From NCBI RefSeq assembly GCF_004379255.2, contig NC_056048.1, forward strand, positions 16,453,197-16,517,196: 64,000 nt of DNA, given 5' to 3'. Numbering within the stretch: position 1 is the stretch's first letter; every line of letters begins with the position of its first letter. The translations under genes and the position numbers were made by a program. The notes under the pieces are model-generated. The model had not been told where the DNA came from. It ran no database searches and saw only the letters and a program-made list of their open reading frames with translations. Positions 1 through 11,133 of this stretch are shown in pieces. This DNA comes from Salvia splendens (taxonomy: Eukaryota; Streptophyta; Magnoliopsida; Lamiales; Lamiaceae).

Positions 1-727
1 CTCAACCTGTCTTGCTTCTTGTTCGACAACAAGACAACAACGCCTCTCATGCGAAAAAACATGTTGGCTAAAATCATGAAGCTGATGCTTCCATCATAGC
101 CACAAGGGTCACTGCTTCCATGCTGAGAACCAGAGCCAACAAGTTTCCTTGTATTCTCAAAAGATCTTTCGCTAAACCAATGGTCACAAGGCTAGCACTG
201 CATCCCATTCCACTGAGGCTGACACTCTTGATATTGTTTCTGAACCCAAACTTGTTTATGATCATAACTGTAATGGATGGTGTGGGGCAGAAGATGCTAC
301 AATTGGTTACTAGAATGTCAATGCTTTTGGGGTTGATACTTTGCTTGTTGAGGTCTTTCACAACCGTGAAAATAACTGTTTCTGTTTCTTCTTGGGTGCA
401 GCTGAGAGATTTATCAGGTGGGATTCGATGTACTGAAACAGGAAGACATGCCTCACAACCAATACCTGATCTTTGGACCATCTTGGTTTGGAAGTCGATA
501 GCTTCTCTCTCATGAGCAGCACATAGTTCAAAGTGTTCTATATAGTTTGCTTTTGTGGCACGAAGATTAGGAGGTGGTAGGTAGCAGCAGGAGTCTAGTA
601 GGTAAATCGGACGGGTTTTGGAGGAAAAAGAGAAGTATACAAGTAACAGCGAGGCGATGGTGATAGCAATAGCTACTCCATATTCAGAGAAGAAGATATT
701 GTTTGTATCTGCCAAGGTAATAGACAT
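1..727 (-). pseudogene. 3-ketoacyl-CoA synthase (KCS/FAE1-type), 5' part, frameshifted, cut by window edge
   Basis: KCS enzymes condense malonyl-CoA with long-chain acyl-CoA in the ER as the first step of very-long-chain fatty-acid elongation for waxes and suberin. The frame opens at ATG 727 with a hydrophobic segment (about residues 17-34), then the FAE1/CUT1 N-terminal domain, including the RIPPD stretch near residue 101, and the active-site motif GMGCSA with the presumed catalytic Cys at about 176. After SMEAVT, near position 95, the frame runs into a TGA at 74-76. The family sequence resumes in another frame down to base 1 (FFRMRGVVVLLSN), so one indel separates the two parts. The His and Asn active-site residues lie beyond the window. 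Plant KCS genes often have no or few introns, which fits an open frame here. Family assignment is firm; pseudogene status rests on a single indel that could be a sequencing error. Confidence 0.85.
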
Positions 728-1418
728 TTTCTCAGAAGCAAATTCTTAATTTTTTTGCAGGTTGCATCGGTCTTCTGTTATAAATTAGTTGTGGTTAATG
801 GGATTACTACTTTAATCATGAATAGTGCATGCATCGAAGTTGGAGCTTGTTGGTATCATGCATTTTGCTTGTCGTCTGTTACTATATATGCGTCAAGCAA
901 GCAAAATTATTAAACATTGTGTTTAGTTTCGTATCAAACTTGGAACCTTTTTCCTCGTTTCTCCCTTACGTTTGTGATTTCTTCTTGGAATAAGTAGTTA
1001 GATTGCATATAACATGCCAACTTGATCGAATGGTACTTGTTCTCGACTAATATTAGTGGTGTATCTCTATTCAATTCGGCCCCTCCAGAACAAAAATTGA
1101 TGAACCGAAAAGCAAAGATTTGGTTGAACTGATTAACTGAATTTGGATGACCAATCGAAAATCAAACTGACGAAACAATTGGTTTTGGTTGGCCTTCCGA
1201 ACAGATCCGAAAGTTGCACTTTTGCTTAAAATTGAATGCAGACGCAAGGTGATGCGATGACGGTGGATGACTAGTTTTGGCAATGAGACAATAAGTGATG
1301 TGGCAAAGCAACAACATAGAGGGACGAGGTGGTGGACCAACAAGTTGACGCAATAATGATAAGTGGTAATGCATGCAATGAGTCGTCCAAGTAGCAGAGG
1401 GACGGGGAGAGGAAGAGG
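728..1418. other. Non-coding spacer upstream of the KCS gene
   Basis: AT-rich sequence holding the presumed KCS promoter on its left side and the flank of retrotransposon A on its right. The short overlapping minus-strand frames at 1071-1374 have no recognisable domain and I treat them as chance. Confidence 0.5.
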
Positions 1419-1423
1419 GTGTC
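1419..1423. repeat. Target-site duplication of element A, left copy (GTGTC)
   Basis: GTGTC directly precedes the TG that opens the left LTR. The same five bases directly follow the right LTR at 23150-23154. This fixes both outer boundaries of A. Confidence 0.93.
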
Positions 1424-2669
1424 TGGAAATACAGAGATCAAGTAATATAAAAATATAACCGATCAGTTGGATCAGTTTGCAATTGTCGTTGCGACTTGAT
1501 CAAGGCGCCTCTCTCTCTTCCAAAACTATTTATAACTCCCTAACTGCAACATACTTTAAACAGTAAGCGGCAAGTACGGGGTTGATCCCACAGAGAAGCC
1601 GGTGCGTTGAGTGTGTGTTTAGTGAACAGGGTTTTGGCTGTGGCCACGCTTTAAGTTGGGAGTTTTTTTTGTAAAACCACTGAATTAAGCTAGGCAGAAT
1701 GTAAACTATCTACTTGATCAAGTGACATATCATGCCGGAAATAGTGAACAGATCAGGTAAGTGACAAACTAAAATAAATGACTTAACTACTTAAGCATGC
1801 TACGAATCTACGAATTACTTTACCATTCAACATTATGCAAGTTCAAACATTGGATCTGGGAATTTAAAACTGAAACTGAGCTAGAACAGTCGACGAGATT
1901 TTCGAAAACAAATAACTTTGATTCGAAACAGTATTTAGAACAAAACTTGGAAAGTGCAGAATACAAACCAAGAATGATTTTTCAACTACGTAATAAACAT
2001 GGAATTTAACTAAGTGACTAGATCTGAAATGTAAGAAAGCGATAAATCCAAAAGGTCCTCGGTTCGAAACTGAAACTGCGCCGAACAGATCTGGGTTTCT
2101 CTATCGCGCTCCTTTATGTCGCACTCGTTCTTACTCTCTAGCTAACCATTGCTAACTCTCGAAACTGGAACGTAACTTCTAAAATGTAACAGAAAGAAAA
2201 CTAAAAAGCGGAACTAAAAAGAAGATAAAAGGAATAAAGATCATCCTCTATGGCGATGCGTCCTCTATTTATAGACTCTTCATAACAACTTCCAGCCGTG
2301 ATAAAAACTTTGGCAGAGAATCTTAGTCCTTGCTGGAATTGCGCATCTTATCCGTCGAGTCAGCTTATACGTGTCTCCTTTCTGTTTCGCAGTGGTTCTT
2401 GATAACCGATTGAGGATCACTTTCCAGCGCATCGGCTATATGTGTCCTCTTCTGCAATGTACTGGTCCCCGGTTAAATGCTTGCACATCACCTTGATCAA
2501 CTCACACTGTTTTGGGCCTTTTTCGCCTTCTGCGCCAGCATGATCAGTTTGGCCTTGCCGTCCTTGGTCAAGCGGCATTCCTGTACAATTAACACTCGAT
2601 TTCCACGTGAAACTGATCAAGTAGCCTACATTTTACCCTCTAAACCGATGCATGAAATAGGCTTTATTA
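1424..2669 (-). repeat. Element A 3' LTR (left copy, 1246 bp)
   Basis: Aligns along its whole length with 21906-23149. On the plus strand it starts TGGAAATACAGAGATCAAG and ends in TTATTA, so its plus-strand ends are TG...TA rather than TG...CA. It holds a TATA-like CTATAAATAG (minus strand, 2265-2274) and, further in, the GATCCCACAGAGAAG module shared with B. Confidence 0.93.
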
Positions 2670-4153
2670 AACTACTCACACTTAAAACATACTTGTCCTC
2701 AAGTATAAAGAAAAAGAAAAGAAACAAATTTCAGGCATGGTTTCTCGTTTCAAGAAAGTAAAAGAAGAAGAATCAAAACACAAGACTCGAAACATAGACA
2801 CATATTCACATAGATGCATAAAACCGAATAAACTTCTAACAATCGTACCTGAGGTTGAGGTTAATCCATTTGCCAGCAGCTTTTGTTTCCAGCCTTTCAC
2901 GTTCACTTGATCAAGGTGTTAGTTCGTCAAGATAGCTCAAATTTAAACCAACTGTTGGATTCACTCAGTCACTCATTTCTCACCAGAGATGTTAGGACTG
3001 TTCACTCAGTAATTGCTACACATTTAATACCTCGAGTCTGACTGCACAAGATAGTTCCTTAAGGTCTTTGTTTTTGTTGTAATGGGGCTTAGGGTAGTAA
3101 AGTGTTTAGGTAAGGTCCTAGGGGTTCTAGGTTAAAATTTAAAAATATAAACTGGAAAAAGAAAAATGAAAAGCACATGAGTCAAGAGACCAAGATCTGA
3201 ACAACTTTGCAAGATCAAGCTAGGTTTACTTCTTTGCCACTTGGCAGCTCACTTGGTCAAGCTACGACCTTAGCCTTTAACTTTCTGGCTTATTTCTTAA
3301 CTATCGACTTACTGGGTCAGGTTACAAACTTCTTTCCTGCCCTTTTTCAACATTTTTTTTATCAACCTAACTGATTAACTTGATCAACCTGGCTACCCAT
3401 TTATTTCGACCCCTCTATCGCTATTCCCTTTCCTTTTGAAATAGTCCATCTCTCGACCCATTTTTCTCATGTGCTTATGAAATGTAAAAAAATGGGTTTT
3501 AGGTTTCAAAAGACGGGTAAAAGTATATACAGGCTCAACTTGGTTTACTAGGGGGTGCCTTGTTTGATGAGGTGGGTTTGAGAAACGATGGAAAAAGTGG
3601 CTCAAATGGTTAATTCCTAATGCCTTTAGTCCTTATTACTTGTGCAGTTTTCATCTAACTATCAAAAGGCAGCCTCTCTTTTTTAGTAAAAATAGTAGAA
3701 AGTGTTCTACTTTGGCTTATAACTCACATTTTAGAGAGGCTTTACAGAAGCATTTCCATCATACTTACATCATCCAAACTGATCAAGTTGAGAGCAATTA
3801 AGTTTTCACATGTAAACATGTTGTATCCTTTTTCTAACTCTTCCCCAGGCATTCATATATTTCATTTACTCAATTTCATGCATACTACTCTAATTAATTC
3901 TATCTGTTTGTTTGGTTTTTAAATCTGACATGTGTGATTACAATTAGGTTAACCCTTCCCCCTCCCACTGCATTATAGCTCGCCCTCGAGCGACTTGATG
4001 AAGTGAAAAAATGGTTAGGCAACGACACAAGTATATCAAAAACCAAGTAAAACTTCTCATACTTAGACCAGACACTGAGCTAAATGGGAGATAGTGCCCA
4101 AATCAAAATCATGCCGAAAACAAGAAAAACAAGAGTAAAACAAAAACACTCAG
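2670..4153 (-). other. Element A 3' non-coding region
   Basis: About 1.5 kb between the 3' LTR and the last coding remnant. No convincing coding frame is visible. It is collinear with 8205-9790 in B, sharing ACTTGTCCTCAAGTATAAAG next to the LTR, CTCACCAGAGATGTTAGGAC, and CCTAATGCCTTTAGTCCT. The expected polypurine tract should abut position 2670. What lies there on the minus strand is TTTTAAGTGTGAG followed by TAGTTT, which is not a classical polypurine tract. Confidence 0.75.
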
Positions 4154-4184
4154 TCAAGAAAAAGAACAAGAAATCCATAAACAT

Positions 4185-4218
4185 CTCACACTTAGACCAG
4201 GCACTGGGCTAAGTGTGA
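4185..4218. repeat. Inverted repeat (hairpin) in element A 3' region
   Basis: TCACACTTAG and its complement CTAAGTGTGA form a perfect 10-bp stem around a 13-nt loop. A degraded relative lies about 120 bp to the left (4057-4093). Element B has two perfect versions, at 9612-9645 and 9721-9757, at the corresponding place. Confidence 0.85.
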
Positions 4219-4439
4219 AATGGATAAAAACATGGTAATTACAGACCAAAAAAAACAAAAATAAAAACAGAGATTGTTTTAAAAATTGAAACGAGCTGGG
4301 GTAAGATGTCACTGCTACTTCTTCCTTGGTGGCTGGGCAGCTTGAGTAGAGGTGGGCTTGGTTGGAGTAGTGGCATGCCTTGCTTGAGGGGAGCGAGTAG
4401 ATGGAGGTGGTGGGTGTCGTGCGCTGGGTTGTCGCACTA

Positions 4440-4795
4440 AGAAACTGCTGGATCACGCACTGACTCCAACAACTTTTCCATGACAGTGCCAATCCTGGTC
4501 ATCTGAACCAGGTGGGCTTGGGAGTTCTCCACCAGCTGCGCCATTATCTACTCAATGCGCAGCTTCCAGTCGGCGTCTTTCTAGGCGGCCTCCTCTGTTT
4601 ACTCGACCCCTGGGGTGGCCACTATCGCCAATTGGGGCCCTTGATGCTTGCTTGGGTTGGCTGGGAGTTCAGTAAGCCTCTGCCTTGTTTCTAGCTGGCC
4701 TCTTGTCTGCTCACGCTGGCCGAGAGTGTAGAAATGGAATCTCCCCAGTCTTCCCTTCTCTAACACCTGTATTCTGAAAAAAAGTCGATGTCAAA
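4440..4795 (-). pseudogene. Athila-type extra ORF, degenerate C-terminal part (element A)
   Basis: Read on the minus strand, the frame after a shift at about 4790 gives FHFYTLGQREQTRGQLE and then a Gln/Glu/Leu-rich helical tail (MAQLVENSQAHLVQM). At least three in-frame TAA/TAG codons interrupt it. It is the natural continuation of the ORF-1-like protein at 4760-5884 in another frame. Athila ORF-1-type proteins commonly end in such a coiled, glutamine-rich tail. The exact end is uncertain. Confidence 0.55.
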
Positions 4796-5884
4796 AAGTT
4801 CAGGAAGGCAACGAAGGGGGCGCCTGACACTCTCTTGGTTCTCCAAGTTCCAATTCCTCCATAGGTAGGCGCCAAGGAGATGGCACACATTCAGGCGGCG
4901 TGCCGGGCGTGTAGCGATCTGATTGATCGAGTAGGCTAGCCAGAACCACATATGGACCTTCCGCTGCTCCGTCATACACCACATAAAGTAAAGTTCAGCC
5001 AAAGTATTTATTGCGGTGGTGTTGGCTTGGCCCAATAGATTACAACCAAGATAGACTTGAGCAAGACGGAGGGCAGGGTCGGCAATGTGGTTCCCCCGGG
5101 ACTCAGATGCCTTGAAAGCTGGAGCACGGTCTTGGCTGATTGCTTGCCAGACTGCCTGCTGGTCAAAATCAGCCTTCTTGCCTGGGAGGCCTATGTCGTG
5201 CCCAAACCACTCTCCGTTGGCCACCTGATCATCGTTATAAAGTCCCATACGGATAGAGAACTCATTGAGGCAAATTTGTTGAGGGCGGCCAAATACCCTA
5301 ATTGTGATGCTCCTGGCATCGAGGTTGGTCTCTCCAGTGAACCGGAATGAGGTAAAGAACTCCTTGGCTAGAGCCTCGGGAACAGGGGTTGCATTGATCT
5401 CCAGCAACCACTCTAAGCCTATCCCGGTGATATACTAGGCAAATTTCTCCTCTACCTCTATCTTCTCCAAGGTGGGCTGGTGGAGCTTCTTCCTGGACCT
5501 GAGCCGTTTCTGCTTGATAACCCTATGATTAACCTCCTCTTGCCATTTCGGGTTGTCAAATTCAAGCATTCGCTTGAGGAGATTTGCCGTCAGAACCACA
5601 GATTGTTTGGAGTAGTTCACAACAGCGACTGGCTCAAGACTCCTCTCCATGCTTCGCTTGGAGGTCCTGGTCCAGCGTAGTTCAGGCTCTCCAGTCTCAC
5701 TGCCTTCGTCATTATCGCGCGACAGTGGGAGAGTTTCTTGGTCAGCTTCCTGAATGAATATCCCCTGGTTGTCAGGGCGTGTTCTCTTGGGGGAAGGCTG
5801 GGCTAGCTCCTTCCCCTTCCTCTTTTTCTCCATTCTTAACTGGCTGTCATCCACAGCCTCTTCTTCGTCTATAAGGGTCCGCAC
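4760..5884 (-). pseudogene. Athila ORF-1-type protein, middle and core domain (element A)
   Basis: A Lys/Arg-rich segment (MEKKRKGKELAQPSPKRTR, possibly a nuclear-localisation signal) is followed by a conserved globular domain (ALAKEFFTSFRFTGE ... CLNEFSIRMGLY ... YLGCNLLGQANTTAINTLAELYFMW). I recognise this as the ATHILA ORF-1 family found between integrase and the 3' LTR of Athila elements. Its biochemical role is unknown; some authors call the position env-like. A single TAG at 5435-5437 splits an otherwise continuous frame of about 149 and 215 codons around it. The upstream N-terminal part (5869-6720) lies in a different frame. Confidence 0.75.
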
Positions 5885-6720
5885 ACGGCGCGGCCTTCTG
5901 TGTAATTCCTCCTCCTCCCTCTCGAGGATGGGTTCATCATCGAACGTCTGCAGGAGGTTCCAGTCTGCCCCCTGCTCTGAAGCAAGATGTCGCTGGGGAG
6001 GGGTTGACGGACCTCCATGTGGTCGGAGTTAGAGCCTCCGCCACTCGGTGGTGACGGGATATTGAAGGCATGGGCGTCTTCTTCTTGCCTAGGGCTAGGT
6101 CTACCAGACCCCTCGACTGGCAACTCGACTTCTGCCCCCTCCAGCCTTGAGGTAGGGCGACCAATTTCCACGAATGATAGCTCGACGTTCTTCTCCTCCA
6201 GCCTTGAGGTAGGTTTAGCAGTGTCCTCGGCTGGGTGAGCAATAGGCTGTTCAACATCCTCCCCCTTCTCTATAGCTTCCAGGTCTTCCGCCAGTACAGT
6301 AGCTCCACTGTAGTTGTCCTCTATATCCGTTGGTGTAGGTGTGTTGTGCACGGGTGGGTTGGATATGGGATTGTGGAATCTAGGGGAGGAAGGCTGAATT
6401 TGTGATTTGGGAGAATATGCTGAAATTTGGGCCGCAGAAGTAGGAATGAGATTTTGATATCTGGAAAATACCAAATTCGCTCTAAGGTGGGCGAAAGTCG
6501 TCGCGGCGTCCGTCCCTATGGGCAGGCTGTGTAGGAGCCTCTCCAGTTGCTCTGACAATCGTGGATCTACTATTGGAAGTGGGGGAAGTGGAGCGGTGGT
6601 GCTAGGGTTTGCAGGCAGCGGTGCCAAGGCTGGGACGGAAGACCGTCGTCCACTGCCACTGCTACCGGAAACGACGTTCCTTAAGGAGGTGGCTTGGTCG
6701 CGTGCTCCGTTCTTCTTCAT
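5869..6720 (-). pseudogene. Athila ORF-1-type protein, N-terminal part (element A)
   Basis: A 283-codon frame starting at ATG 6720. It is low-complexity and rich in Pro, Ser and Glu, with near-repeats (GRPTSRLE, KPTSRLE, GRPSPRQE) around residues 165-210. No membrane segment or catalytic motif is visible. Its end is out of frame with 4760-5884, and the best join lies near 5980, where the alternative frame becomes Glu-rich (EREEEELHRRP). This is read as a frameshift in one original gene. The function is not known. Confidence 0.6.
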
Positions 6721-7022
6721 TTGGACGGTATTTGGTGGATTCTTTGTTGAAAGTTGTGGCGATTTTGGCTAGGGTTCCTCCGATTTGAGAGAGAAAAAAT
6801 GAGAGTGAAATCTGGGCACAGTTAGCACGTGAGGGAAAAGGTGAGTGATATTTCAGATGAAATCCCTTTTATTTGGAAGAGCAACGGTTGGCTTCCCCTC
6901 GACGCTTCATTAATTAAGCGCGCCTTTTCATCGATCCTGTCTTGAACAAGCCATTTATTTTTAAAATTTTTATACTTTTTAGTTGTTTAACTTTAATAAA
7001 GAGAAAATCATATTTACACTAA
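6721..7022 (-). other. Element A spacer between integrase region and extra ORF, left of nested B
   Basis: Leader of the Athila ORF. The right end is the insertion point of B, with GTTAC duplicated at 7023-7027 and 16036-16040. No coding frame is visible. Confidence 0.6.
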
Positions 7023-7027
7023 GTTAC
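7023..7027. repeat. Target-site duplication of element B, left copy (GTTAC)
   Basis: GTTAC directly precedes the TG of B's left LTR; the matching GTTAC follows the right LTR at 16036-16040. Confidence 0.93.
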
Positions 7028-8204
7028 TGGCGAGCTAGGAAACGCGCGGATTAAGATTGGATCAAGTTATATGGAGGATAACTGAATCAGTTGGACCAGT
7101 TAGCAAATTGTCGTTGCCACTTAATCGAATCAATCCTCGAACCGAAACGCGCTAAAGATAATATTTATAACTCCCGATTTCGCACTACTTTAACAGTAAA
7201 GCGGCAAGTTCGAGGTCGATCCCACAGAGAAGTTGGTGTGTCGAGTGTGTGAGTAGTGAACAGGGGGGTTGGCTGCTGCCACGCTTTAACTTGGGAGTTT
7301 TAACTACGGTTTTTATCTAGGCAGAATTCAAACTAGCTAGCTCGATCAACGGAAATTTAAACACTGGGTCAAGTAAATTGCAGGTAATAAGAGAAAAGTA
7401 AATGCGTGATTTAAAAGAGAGAATAACTTCGATTAAATTAAGATGCGATTACAGCGTGAAAATAAACTAAGCTAACACTTCGAAAATAAAGAAAGCGGTA
7501 AACTGAGAAGAATCTCAGCGGGAAACTTAAGTTACGCCGATAGAAATGGTTATTCTGCAGTGCTCCCTTCGGTCGCCCTTTTAACTACGCTATCTAAGCT
7601 AAACTAGAGATCTGAACTAAACTAAGCTAAGAGAGCAGAACTAAGCTAAACTAAGCTAGAGAGATGAACTAAGCTAAACTAAGTTAAACTAGGCAGAAAG
7701 TAAAGTCTCGGATACTTTCTTGTGGTGGCGCAGCCTCTATTTATAAGCTCGATTCGGCCTCTAGCTGGATAACGATCTTGACAGGGAATATTCACTCATG
7801 CAGAGGATGAGCGACTCATTGATTGCTACGTGCTCTTTCTTCTAGATTAACGACGCTTTTGGATAACAAATTTCTGATCGGTTCGTCCTGGCGTCTTCAC
7901 AAGCTGGCACGTGTCCCCTTCTAGAACGTCGTCCTGGGTAACAGAATGGTGCACCACATCCAGCTCATTTCCTCACGTTTTCCTTCTAGAAACCAGCGGT
8001 CCCCACTTTAACTGCTTGACCTCGCCCCTTGATCAACTCCCCCGATTTTTGGCCTTTTTCACCTTTTGTACGTGATTGATCAGTTCAGCCTTGCTGCCTT
8101 GGACAAGTAGCATTTCTGCACATTTTAACATTTGTTTGCGCGATAAACCGATCAAGTAGTATATGTTTTACCCCCAAAACCGATGCATGAAATGAGCCTT
8201 ATCA
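7028..8204 (-). repeat. Element B 3' LTR (left copy)
   Basis: Starts TGGCGAGCTAGG and ends CCTTATCA on the plus strand, so it keeps TG...CA ends. It differs from 14860-16035 by scattered substitutions. In element orientation it opens TGATAAGGCTCATTTCATGC, almost the same opening as the plus-strand LTR of element C at 30626. A TATA-like box (CTTATAAATAG on the minus strand) lies around 7737-7747. Confidence 0.93.
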
Positions 8205-9611
8205 AACGGCTCACACTTAAAACATACTTGTCCTCAAGTATAAAGAGAAACAAAAAGACACAGAAAAAGATAAGGCAAATTTCAGGCATGGTTTACTTAT
8301 TTCACAAGCAAAAGAAGAACAAGAACTAAAAACACGTATTCACATGTATGCATTGGACCGAATAATTTTCCAACAATCATACCCGAGGTCGAGGTCATAC
8401 CATTAACCAGCAGCTTATGTTTTTGCTTTTTCACTTCTGCTTGATCAAGGAGTCAGCTTGTCAAGATTGCTCAATTTAAAAACCACTGTTGGATTCACTC
8501 AGTCACTCATTTCTCACCAGAGATGTTAGGACTGTTCACTCGGTGTTGCTACAAATTTAATACTTTGAATCGGACTGCACAAGATAGTTCCTTAAGGTCT
8601 TTGTTTCGGGTTGTAACAGGGCTCAGGGGTAGTAACTTGTTAGGGTAGGGTCCTAGGGGTTCTAAGTTTAAAAGAGAAAATCACATGAGTCAAAAAGCCA
8701 AAGATTTGACTAAACTTGCTGGATCAAATTTGGGGTGTTTATTATTTCTTCCACTTGATGCTCCTTCTCGGTCAATGTTGACCCTTAGCCTTATAACTTT
8801 CGGCTTTATTTTATTTTTTTCCTGGGTCAGGTTGCAACTATTTCCTGCCCCTTTCTTTTCTTAAACCTTTTCTCAATTTTTTATATGATCAACCCGATTG
8901 TCTAACTTGATCGACCCGGCTACCTTTTATTTTTTTTTTATTCTATTGCTATCCCCTTTTGTTCCCCTTGATAAATTTCATCTCCTTGACCCTCTTCCCT
9001 CATCTGATACGAAAATTTTTGGTTTTAAGGTTTCAAAGAATAGGTAAGAGTGTATGGGCTCAACGTGGCTAACTAAGGGGTGCCTTTAGTAATGAGGCGG
9101 GTTCGTGGAACGAAGGAAGAAAAACGGCTCAACTGGTTAAATCCTAATGCCTTTAGTCCTCACTACTTGTGCAATTTTCATCTCAATATTAAAAGTTAGC
9201 CTCTCGTAATTTTTCATTTGTAAAGAATAGTAGAAAGTGTTCTACTTTTGGCTTATAACTCACATATAGAGAGGCTTCACAGTTGGTTTAGAAATTGAGC
9301 GATTCCATCATACTTGCGTCATTCAAATTGATCAAGTTTTTGCAATCAAGTTTTACATGTGAGCGTACTGAATCCTTTCTCTACTCTTCCACGAAGTAAT
9401 CAAGTCTTTCATTTATCCGATTTCATGCATATTTCCTATCTTATTGCTATCTAAAATTTGTTATTTTTGAAAAATTTTAGCATGTATGAATTTTCTGTAA
9501 CTAACCCGTCCCCCCTCCCCACTGCATATGAGCTCGTCCTCGAGGGACTGGATGCAGTGGAAAGAAGGGTTAGGTACAAGCAATTTGCACAAAAACAAAC
9601 AAGGGAAACTT

Positions 9612-9645
9612 CTCACACTTAGACCAAGCATTGGGCTAAGTGTGA
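9612..9645. repeat. Perfect hairpin 1 in element B 3' region
   Basis: CTCACACTTAG at 9612-9622 and CTAAGTGTGAG at 9635-9645 make an 11-bp perfect stem with a 12-nt loop (ACCAAGCATTGG). Confidence 0.9.
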
Positions 9646-9720
9646 GGCGGTGCCAATAATCAAAACATGCTAAGAAACATAAAACACTTAAGCAAAACTA
9701 AAAACAATTTTCCATAAACT

Positions 9721-9757
9721 TCTCACACTTAGTCTCGACTTAGAACTAAGTGTGAGA
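9721..9757. repeat. Perfect hairpin 2 in element B 3' region
   Basis: TCTCACACTTAG at 9721-9732 and CTAAGTGTGAGA at 9746-9757 make a 12-bp perfect stem. The arms match hairpin 1 but the loop differs, so the stem is conserved while the loop has diverged. Confidence 0.9.
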
Positions 9758-9974
9758 GTGGAGTCAAAACGCAATTTGCACAAAGAAACATAGTTGAGGG
9801 TGATGCTGTTGCCTTCTGGATGGTTGGATCAGGGGATGTTGCACGCCTTCCTTATAGCCTCCATTTCACAGGCCTTCCTTATTGCCTCCATGGTTCTTAC
9901 GTTTATTGGAGCTCCTCCTCTTTGGAATTTTTATTCTTTTTCTCCTTGGGAGGGGGAGACTTATACTGGCGGCG

Positions 9975-10418
9975 TTAGTGGACTTTCACACCTTGATTTG
10001 TATGGTGGTCCTTCTTCGGAGGAGGAAGAACACTTCCTTCATCTGCTCTAATTTGGCTGCCTCCCACAGTCTTGCTTGCTTTTGCGGCTGGCATGGTCCT
10101 TCGGTCTACTTGTCTCTTCTCATCCACCTGCTGCCTTGAACCCTCAGCTTCAAGAAGGAGTTGGTTCGGAGTCTGGTGACGCGTCCTTTTCGGGATGGAG
10201 TAAACCTCTATAGTCAAAGAAAGGTTACATTCTGTCTCTTTCCGTTGCCATAGGGGATTACTAGGAAGAGGCACCCCTTCGTGAAGGTGCATAAGGTCCT
10301 TGCCACTGGGTAGTGACTTGGTGTTCTGAGCAAGCATACCCTCCGTCGGTGGCGGCGTAGAGAAGTCCTTTGGTCGAGAAATTGTTTGGCGAACCTTGAC
10401 GGCGATGTGTCTTTCCAC
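9975..10418 (-). pseudogene. Unrecognised 147-codon frame at the Athila extra-ORF position (element B)
   Basis: A minus-strand frame that is basic, Pro/Ser/Gln-rich and without a recognisable domain. It lies where A carries its Athila ORF-1 gene, and the flanking leader (around 10.65-10.80 kb) resembles A around 6.84-6.92 kb. It may be the remains of the extra ORF's N-terminal part. The ORF-1 core domain is not found in B. A chance frame cannot be excluded. Confidence 0.3.
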
Positions 10419-11130
10419 GGGGTCAGCGCCTTATGTCAGTCGGGCTCATAACTGGGAGTGGGCCGATGACCCTAGGAGGTAATGAAGGGGTTCTGGTTGT
10501 TGGTGGGTTGGGCGGTAACAAGGATCTCTGATTATAACTGTTAATGCCGGCTCCTGAAGAAAAACGAGGAGGTACTGGAAACTTCGAGTTGATTGTCCTT
10601 CATCTCTTCTGATTATGTTTGCAGGTGATTTGCATTGGAGAGAATTAGATAAGGATAGTAAAAAGGTAGATGATGGAAAGTGAGATCCGAAAGATCCCTT
10701 TTATGCTTGACCTTTCGCATACCGATGCGCCTTTTTAGAATGCCAGGTGGCAAAGCTTCCCCGACACGCTTCGTTCCTCTCTCTTCAGGGTGTCCTTTCA
10801 TTTCAACAGTCGGCGCCGCCTGACACTCCTCTAATTACTGCACACTTCTTATCATCTCCTGTTTTTAATCAACTCAATCCCTGCACCACTAATTGAACTC
10901 AACTTGCACTGATCACGTGGGCCATGACATCTCACATAATCCTACTTGATCAGTTTCTTGCTTTTACTTCCGACTTTTGATTTAAATAAAACTAAACCTA
11001 CTAAAGACTATTTACACTAACAAGGGGCTGACCGAGTTTTCTTGGAATGTCACTTGATCAGATTAAGAAATTTAGACATTATCGATTGATCAAGCAGACT
11101 ATCCATGAATACTCGATCACTCCTTTTACC
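10419..11130 (-). other. Element B spacer downstream of the RNase H remnant
   Basis: Non-coding. 11029-11130 corresponds to A's sequence just after the integrase end (16040-16155), with GATCAAGCAGACTA shared. In B it is joined almost directly to the RNase H remnant. That join marks the deletion of integrase. Confidence 0.6.
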
Positions 11131-11133
11131 TGT

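Larger units (their letters stand above)
8205..9790 (-). other. Element B 3' non-coding region
   Basis: Collinear with A's 2670-4153. No convincing coding frame. It holds two perfect hairpins near 9612 and 9721 and the ACTTGTCCTCAAGTATAAAG block beside the LTR. Confidence 0.75.

Noticed and set aside
1071..1374. Overlapping short minus-strand frames upstream of KCS
   Set aside because: Two different frames of similar length, no domain, no conservation signal visible.
4512..4694. Plus-strand 60-codon frame
   Set aside because: It overlaps the degenerate Athila ORF tail on the minus strand, which accounts for the composition.
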